From contig CAZICM010000055.1 in assembly GCA_964537685.1 (NCBI GenBank), positions 1 through 62,609 on the forward strand: a DNA stretch of 62,609 nt, in the 5' to 3' direction. Below are positions 57,887-62,609 of the stretch, in pieces. The DNA comes from CAZICM01 sp964537685. GTDB taxonomy: Bacteria > Myxococcota_A > Polyangia > Polyangiales > Polyangiaceae. The translations under genes and the position numbers were made by a program. Within the stretch, counting starts at the first letter, position 1. Each line of letters opens with the position of its first letter. The notes beneath the pieces are model-generated. The model saw only the letters and a program-made list of their open reading frames with translations, was not told where the DNA came from and made no database searches.

Positions 57887-59077
57887 GTGCAGCGCTCCAT
57901 CCTAACTTTTGCGGTCTTTGTCCTTATCTTCAGCGCCATTTTAGGCGCCGCGCATTACTACGCGTGGAGCCGGCTGGTCCGCGCCACTTCCCTCTCTCCG
58001 TCGCTGCACCGCGCGGGCACAATCGCCATTGTCGCCGCCGGCCTCCTCGTACCCATCGGGCTCTTCGCCGGCCAGTTCTTACCGAGACGCGCCGAAACCG
58101 CCCTCAGCATGCTCGTGTACGGCTGGATCGGCGTGATCATGCTCTTGGTTGTGGCCCTCGGCGTGTCCGAGCTTCTGCGGGCCGGAGTAAGCCTCGCCTC
58201 ATCGTATAGCCAGAGCTCGATGAATCCTGAACGGCGCACATTTCTCTCACGCGCCATCGCCGCATCCGCCGCCACGTTCTCGCTCGCTCTGTCGGGCCTT
58301 GGAACAGCCAACGCGCTCAGCGAAGTCAGCATCCGCTCCCAGCCCATTCGCCTCCGCCGCTTTCCCGCCGCCCTCTCCGGCTTCCGCATTGTTCAGCTCA
58401 CCGATGTGCATATCGGGCCAACGCTTGGACGGGAATGGCTCGACACCATTGTCGAGCGCGTAAACGCACTGAATGCCGATTTAATCGTCATCACAGGCGA
58501 CTTGGTGGACGGCTCTGTCCAAGCCCTGCGCGATCATGTTGCGCCCTTAAAAAACCTGCGTTCCAAACACGGAACCTACTTTGTCACCGGCAACCACGAG
58601 TACTACTCCGGCGCCGATGAATGGATTGAAGAGCTCACCGCGATGGGCATTCGCGTACTGCGCAACGAGCGCGTGACCATCGGCGAAGGCGAGCAGTGTT
58701 TCGATCTGGCAGGCGTCGACGACTACAGCGCCAAAGGCTTTGGAAACGGGCACGGCGCCGATCTGGAACGGGCCCTGTCCAACCGCGATCCAGCCCGCGA
58801 AGTCGTTCTCCTGGCGCACCAGCCCAAACAAATCTTTGAAGCCGCCCGCATGGACGTTGGCTTGATGCTCAGCGGGCACACCCACGGAGGCCAGCTCTTT
58901 CCGTGGATGTTCTTGGTGATGCTCGATCAGCCCTATATCGCCGGGCTTTCCACGCACGGCGCCACGCAAATCTACGTGAGCCGGGGCACGGGCTATTGGG
59001 GTCCTCCCATGCGGGTCGGCGCGCCCGCAGAGATTTCACTGCTCGAGCTTCACGCGGACGGCCCACGCTCAAGCTGA
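57887..59077 (+). CDS. Membrane metallophosphoesterase
   Basis: Starting at GTG 57887, the N-terminus has four hydrophobic segments, then a metallophosphoesterase: DVHIGPTLG, ITGDLVDGSV, VTGNHEYYSG and LSGHTHGGQLFPW supply the metal ligands. The family cleaves phosphate esters, here probably at the membrane or outside. Its end overlaps the convergent regulator gene by nine bases. Its substrate is unknown. Confidence 0.9.
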   Translation: MQRSILTFAVFVLIFSAILGAAHYYAWSRLVRATSLSPSLHRAGTIAIVAAGLLVPIGLFAGQFLPRRAETALSMLVYGWIGVIMLLVVALGVSELLRAGVSLASSYSQSSMNPERRTFLSRAIAASAATFSLALSGLGTANALSEVSIRSQPIRLRRFPAALSGFRIVQLTDVHIGPTLGREWLDTIVERVNALNADLIVITGDLVDGSVQALRDHVAPLKNLRSKHGTYFVTGNHEYYSGADEWIEELTAMGIRVLRNERVTIGEGEQCFDLAGVDDYSAKGFGNGHGADLERALSNRDPAREVVLLAHQPKQIFEAARMDVGLMLSGHTHGGQLFPWMFLVMLDQPYIAGLSTHGATQIYVSRGTGYWGPPMRVGAPAEISLLELHADGPRSS

Positions 59078-59887
59078 GCGGCCGATCTCCCCGCACTGCT
59101 CCCTCAGCAAACTCCAAATTCTCGCCTTGAGCTCGGGTGCCCTAAACGGCTTGGCCACATAGTCATCCGCACCGCTCGCAAACGCCTCCGCCACATCGGC
59201 GGGCTCGGCATGCGCCGTCAAAAACAACACAGGAATGCGCATAGAAAGCGTTTGCCTGCGCAGCACCCGGCACAAATCGATGCCTGTCATCCCCGGCAAA
59301 TTCCAATCCAAAACCAAGAGCGAAACAGGCTCCCGCTCCATGCATGAAAGCGCTTCCTCCGCGCTCTCCACCGCAGCGACCCGCAGCCCAACCGACTCCA
59401 GCATCACCGAAAGCAAACCCCGCAAATCGCTGTCGTCATCCACCACCAAAATCTTGGGCGACAAACCCTTCACACCACTGGGAGGCCCGGCCAATTCCGT
59501 CTTTTCGCACACGACCTCCATCTCGGCCGAATCCTGAGCGGGCCGCGCATGCAAAGCCCAAGTGCCTCCATCCCGCAGCGTTTCGCCCGACGCCGGAGGA
59601 TCGCCTTGAGACAGCCAACGGCTCTTCTCCCGCTCCACAAAACTCGAGAGCCTCCGCCAATCCCTGGGCTCGAACATCAGCCTCGCCCCATCCGGCGCAA
59701 GGCTCACCCGCGCAGCCGCCGACCAAGCATGCTTCTCCGGCCCGACCTCAACCACAGCCAAAAGCCACTCACCCTCTTGCACTTGCGGACCAGGAGGCAG
59801 GCTTATTTCAAGATCGGATTCAGCATCACCCCACAAGAGGCGTTCCAACGGTTCTGGGCCGGGAAAGCGAAAACGGACGCTTTTCAC
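59069..59887 (-). CDS. PilZ-like/response-regulator protein
   Basis: A 272-residue protein. The N-terminal part reads like PilZ (EGEWLLAVVEVGPEKHAWSA, ARLMFEPRDWRRL) but lacks a sure RxxxR, so this is tentative. The C-terminal receiver is sound: LVVDDDSDLRG, phosphoryl Asp in LLVLDWNLPGMTG, FLTAHAE and DYVAKPF. It has no output domain beyond the N-terminus. It is convergent with the phosphoesterase gene, overlapping nine bases, and divergent from the DsbA-like gene. Confidence 0.88.
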   Translation of the reverse strand: MKSVRFRFPGPEPLERLLWGDAESDLEISLPPGPQVQEGEWLLAVVEVGPEKHAWSAAARVSLAPDGARLMFEPRDWRRLSSFVEREKSRWLSQGDPPASGETLRDGGTWALHARPAQDSAEMEVVCEKTELAGPPSGVKGLSPKILVVDDDSDLRGLLSVMLESVGLRVAAVESAEEALSCMEREPVSLLVLDWNLPGMTGIDLCRVLRRQTLSMRIPVLFLTAHAEPADVAEAFASGADDYVAKPFRAPELKARIWSLLREQCGEIGRSA

Positions 59888-59947
59888 CCGTCCACGCTAC
59901 ACCCCACGCTAGCGCCCCGCAAAGGGTCCGACTAAGCTCGCGCCGCC

Positions 59948-60985
59948 ATGTTGCTTTCGCGGCTCGCGCCCCTGCTTTTTTTGCTGACTTTGCCTATTGC
60001 CGGCGCATGTTCTGACAATCGCAATCCAAGCGGCGGGCCGGCCAAACCGAGCTCATCGGCCCCCGAGGCCCCCTCGGTTGTCTCGATTAAAGGCGTCGAC
60101 ACAACGGCGCTCACGCCGCGCGAACGGCGTGAATGGTCGGCGCAGATCTCCGAACTTTTGTCGCCTTGTCCGGACGTGCCTGTCAGCATCGCCCAGTGCG
60201 CCAAAGAAGAACGGCCCTGCAAAGCCTGCGTCCCCGCGGCGCAAATGCTGCTCAAACAAGTGCTCGCGGGCCGCACGAAAAAAGAACGCGAAGACGCCTA
60301 TCTCGCCCGCTTCGACACCAAAAATCTCCGCTCGATCAACATCGATGGATCACCTGAAATCGGCGCGGCGGACGCTGTCATCACCATCGTTGAATGGGCC
60401 GATTTTGAATGCCCCTTTTGCAAGATGGTCGCCCCGATTCTCGAAGAGCTCGTGCACCGCTTCGAAGGCCAAGTGAAGCTGGTATTTAAGTTCTATCCCC
60501 TACCGACCCACACCCACGGAGAACTCGCCGCGCGCGCGGGATCGGCAGCGCTCGCCCAGGGAAAGTTTTGGGAAATGCATCATGTCCTCTTCGACAACCA
60601 AGACCGGCTCGAAAACTCGGACATCGAGCGCTACGCCAAACAGCTCGGCCTGGATATGCCTAAATTCAAAGCCGATTTCATGTCGGACCGCACCGTCGAA
60701 CGGATCGAAAAAGACAAAAAACAAGCCGATGATCTTGGTCTCGACGGAACACCGATGCTCTTTATCAACGGCCGCAAAGTCAATTTGGAATCGCTCACCG
60801 GCAACGTGTACGAAGACCTCGAGGACTGGCTCAAACTCGACATCGAACTCGCGGGCAAAGTACCCAAGCCGCCCCCGCCCAAAGCCTCGGCATCGGCACC
60901 CGCTGCATCGGCATCGGCGGGCGCAGCGCCTCCTTCCCCAAGCGCATCGGCTGACAAACCCAAACTCCTGCCCGACAAAAAGTAG
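59948..60985 (+). CDS. DsbA-like thioredoxin-fold lipoprotein
   Basis: A lipoprotein (IAGAC) with a Ser/Pro-rich linker, then a DsbA-like thioredoxin fold: VEWADFECPFCKMVAPILEE, with the CPFC pair, and LVFKFYPLPTHTHGELAARA and GLDGTPMLFINGRKV at the end. It should exchange disulfides in the periplasm. An Ala/Ser/Pro-rich C-terminal tail (PAASASAGAAPPSPSAS) is unusual. It starts 60 bases from the divergent regulator. Confidence 0.9.
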   Translation: MLLSRLAPLLFLLTLPIAGACSDNRNPSGGPAKPSSSAPEAPSVVSIKGVDTTALTPRERREWSAQISELLSPCPDVPVSIAQCAKEERPCKACVPAAQMLLKQVLAGRTKKEREDAYLARFDTKNLRSINIDGSPEIGAADAVITIVEWADFECPFCKMVAPILEELVHRFEGQVKLVFKFYPLPTHTHGELAARAGSAALAQGKFWEMHHVLFDNQDRLENSDIERYAKQLGLDMPKFKADFMSDRTVERIEKDKKQADDLGLDGTPMLFINGRKVNLESLTGNVYEDLEDWLKLDIELAGKVPKPPPPKASASAPAASASAGAAPPSPSASADKPKLLPDKK

Positions 60986-61011
60986 ACGGCGCAAAGCGAG
61001 CCCGGCGCACC

Positions 61012-61752
61012 ATGAAACAAGTCGAAACCTGCGGCTGTTTTCCCACTGGCAAACACTATCCCGGCATCGCGCATCTCATCAAAGTGCGGGCCGTCGGCGT
61101 CGCATCTGAAATCGACGCCGCCAAACACTGGGTCGAGTGCCCCATCGCATTTCTGGACGTCGAAACCACGGGGCGCGACTCCAAAACCGAACGCGTCGTT
61201 GAAATCGGCATTGTGCTCGGCGAAGCGGGACAAGTCCGCGCCAAACAGAGCTGGCTTCTCAATCCTCAGAAGCCCATACCCAAAGAAATCAGCGCCATTC
61301 ACGGCATCACCGACGACGACGTAAAAGACCAGCCCACCTTCGCCGAAGTCGCCCACGAACTCCTTGCCATGCTCAAAAACGCCGTTCCAGCGGCCTACAA
61401 CGCCTCATTTGACCGCGCCTTTCTTATGGCCGAGCTCGAGCGCGCCGGCATTCGCCCCGCCGATCCGCCGCCTGCGGTGCGGCGCGAAGTAGATTGGATC
61501 GATCCCCTAACCTTTGCGCGCGAGCTCTACAAAGACGAAGAAAGCAGAGCATTGGGCGACATGGCGGCGCGGCTCGGCATCGAACTGACGCGAGCCCACC
61601 GGGCGACAGACGACGCCGAAGCCGCCTTAATGGTGCTCTACGCCCTATCGAAAAACCCCAAACTGCCCAAAACCTACGGAGCGCTCATTCAAGAACAGCG
61701 CAGGCTCTCGCGCGCACAGGACGACGTGCGGCGCATGTGGCGAAAATCCTAG
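61012..61752 (+). CDS. DEDDh 3'-5' exonuclease
   Basis: Exonuclease of the DnaQ type. The motifs are IAFLDVETTGRDS (first Asp and Glu), AAYNASFDRAFLMAELE (Asp) and HRATDDAEAALMVLYAL (His and Asp), plus GITDDDVKDQPTF between them. It lacks a polymerase partner and could act in repair or RNA turnover. It follows the DsbA-like gene by 27 bases and precedes a membrane gene by 12, so they may share a transcript. Confidence 0.92.
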   Translation: MKQVETCGCFPTGKHYPGIAHLIKVRAVGVASEIDAAKHWVECPIAFLDVETTGRDSKTERVVEIGIVLGEAGQVRAKQSWLLNPQKPIPKEISAIHGITDDDVKDQPTFAEVAHELLAMLKNAVPAAYNASFDRAFLMAELERAGIRPADPPPAVRREVDWIDPLTFARELYKDEESRALGDMAARLGIELTRAHRATDDAEAALMVLYALSKNPKLPKTYGALIQEQRRLSRAQDDVRRMWRKS

Positions 61753-61764
61753 GCGGACCGGGCC

Positions 61765-62316
61765 GTGACCGGCGAAAGCGAACGCCCCAAGCGAAGACTT
61801 CCCCTAGTGGGGCAAGGTTCGGGTGAAACCCCATCCGCCAAGCCGGCCTCGAACAACCCCGACCCCCAGCGTCCGCTCCAAGAAGACGAAGAGCCCCTTC
61901 CGCGCCCTCCCTGGCATTGGACCGCGATCGGCGTGGTTGCCATTTATTTGGTATGGCTTCCCCTTGCTGGGCTCATCAATTCATTTGTAATGAGAACATT
62001 TTTTGACGGAATGGACAGCACGATGCTGCATTACGCTCCATTATCGTCGAGGATCATTTTGATAGGATTGAACGCCATTGCATTTATATTGTCGGCGTTT
62101 GCGGGAGGATATTTGGTTGGACGCTTTGGCAAAGGAGCGGGACATCGGGAAGCGACGCTCTGCGGAGTTGTTGCGGCAGGATTAGCCTGGGCGCTTGCGT
62201 ATGCGCCATCTCCATCGGGCTCGGTATTGATATGGGGGCTATTGTTGATATGTATGTTGGGACTGGGAGCGCTGGGAGCGTATGGGGGAGCGCGGGCGGG
62301 GCGCAGGGGTATTTGA
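61765..62316 (+). CDS. Membrane protein of unknown function
   Basis: Read from GTG 61765. A Pro/Glu-rich cytoplasmic N-terminus of about 50 residues is followed by about four hydrophobic segments, for example AIGVVAIYLVWLPLAGLINS, ILIGLNAIAFILSAFAGGYL and LIWGLLLICMLGLGALG. A glycine-rich end (GAYGGARAGRRG) is notable. It starts 13 bases after the exonuclease. No family was recognised. Confidence 0.7.
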   Translation: MTGESERPKRRLPLVGQGSGETPSAKPASNNPDPQRPLQEDEEPLPRPPWHWTAIGVVAIYLVWLPLAGLINSFVMRTFFDGMDSTMLHYAPLSSRIILIGLNAIAFILSAFAGGYLVGRFGKGAGHREATLCGVVAAGLAWALAYAPSPSGSVLIWGLLLICMLGLGALGAYGGARAGRRGI

Positions 62317-62388
62317 CGGGCGATGAAGGTTGGGAAGAGCCACGCCCTAGGCGATTGACGCCCCACAAATGCCTTCTAGCCTGGGCGA

Positions 62389-62609
62389 ATGCGATACCGC
62401 GCCCTCTTTTTCGCCCTCGCCCTGATCGTCTTTTCCTCGCTCGCTCACGCCACTCCTGAAGCGCCTCCATCCCTACCTTCGGATACGATTCAACCCAGCG
62501 CCTCCATAGGCTATATAGGCGGCACATCCGGCGTATCGCATACCGGCGAATTCAATTGGAGCTTGCCTCTCGCTGTACCACCCGGGCGAAGCGGTTTTCA
62601 GCCCTCTTT
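62389..62609 (+). CDS. Rhs/SpvB-like protein, N-terminal part (3' end outside window)
   Basis: The 73 visible residues begin with a signal peptide (LFFALALIVFSSLAHA). Then SIGYIGGTSGVSHTGEFNWS and LPLAVPPGRSGFQPSF follow. The closing text matches the N-terminal region of SpvB/Rhs-type secreted proteins, in which a gap to PPGxxGFQP leads to a large repeat. Such proteins can carry toxins at their C-termini. The assignment rests only on this short stretch. Confidence 0.65.
   Translation, partial: MRYRALFFALALIVFSSLAHATPEAPPSLPSDTIQPSASIGYIGGTSGVSHTGEFNWSLPLAVPPGRSGFQPS

Overview
The window reads as chromosomal DNA of a myxobacterium-like organism (Myxococcota, probably a Polyangia relative). 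This is inferred from the gene types: many Cys-rich and Gly/Ser-rich lipoproteins, FGE-sulfatase-fold (SUMF1) lipoproteins in tandem, a Ser/Thr kinase with a C-terminal membrane anchor, DUF1592/DUF1552 partners, a DCxDCD-type secreted protein and a metal-dependent Isc system. No rRNA or tRNA gene was recognised. Both ends cut genes: a SUMF1 lipoprotein on the left and an Rhs/SpvB-like protein on the right.

Layout. 1-5.7 kb: three tandem SUMF1 lipoproteins, a Ser/Thr kinase and a small TPR-like exported protein, all on +. 6.2-15.1 kb, all on -: an unusual peptide-modification operon. It encodes an ABC exporter, a nucleotidyltransferase, a methyltransferase, a 63-residue precursor with a YxxPxL leader motif, a radical SAM/SPASM enzyme, a lasso-type B2 leader peptidase, a PqqD-like leader-binding protein and an HprK-like kinase. 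A Wzz/BY-kinase for polysaccharide export follows. The lasso cyclase is absent and the predicted core has no Asp or Glu, so this does not look like a lasso peptide. It is the best candidate for an undescribed system here. 15.5-21.3 kb: an iscS-iscU-iscA-hscB-hscA-fdx operon read from a MerR-family gene that carries a four-Cys tail, with a dyad operator candidate upstream.

22-33 kb is an accessory island. It contains two direct copies of a block made of 86-bp tandem repeats plus a hypothetical gene (the second copy decayed). It also has a PIN gene and partner, an integron-integrase-like remnant, an attC-like site with cassette-like small genes, an AbiEii-like nucleotidyltransferase pair, an HNH toxin domain with a possible immunity gene, a predicted PD-(D/E)XK nuclease operon and a GNAT acetyltransferase. 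A repeated TTGACG-N17-TA promoter-like element occurs several times.

33-46.8 kb: membrane and lipoproteins, a DUF1592/DUF1552 pair joined by TGATG to a P-loop ATPase and a large TPR protein (possible signalling or defence pair), then Cys-rich and TPR lipoproteins. 46.8-62.6 kb: a secreted metal-binding protein, a SAM synthetase with a long Lys/Ala/Pro tail, a TRAP-type binding protein, a YbjN protein, an SpoIVB-type S55 peptidase followed by a beta-propeller protein, a metallophosphoesterase, a PilZ/REC-like regulator, a DsbA-like lipoprotein, a DEDDh exonuclease and the start of an Rhs/SpvB protein.

All functions are inferred from sequence motifs read by eye; no database search was run.
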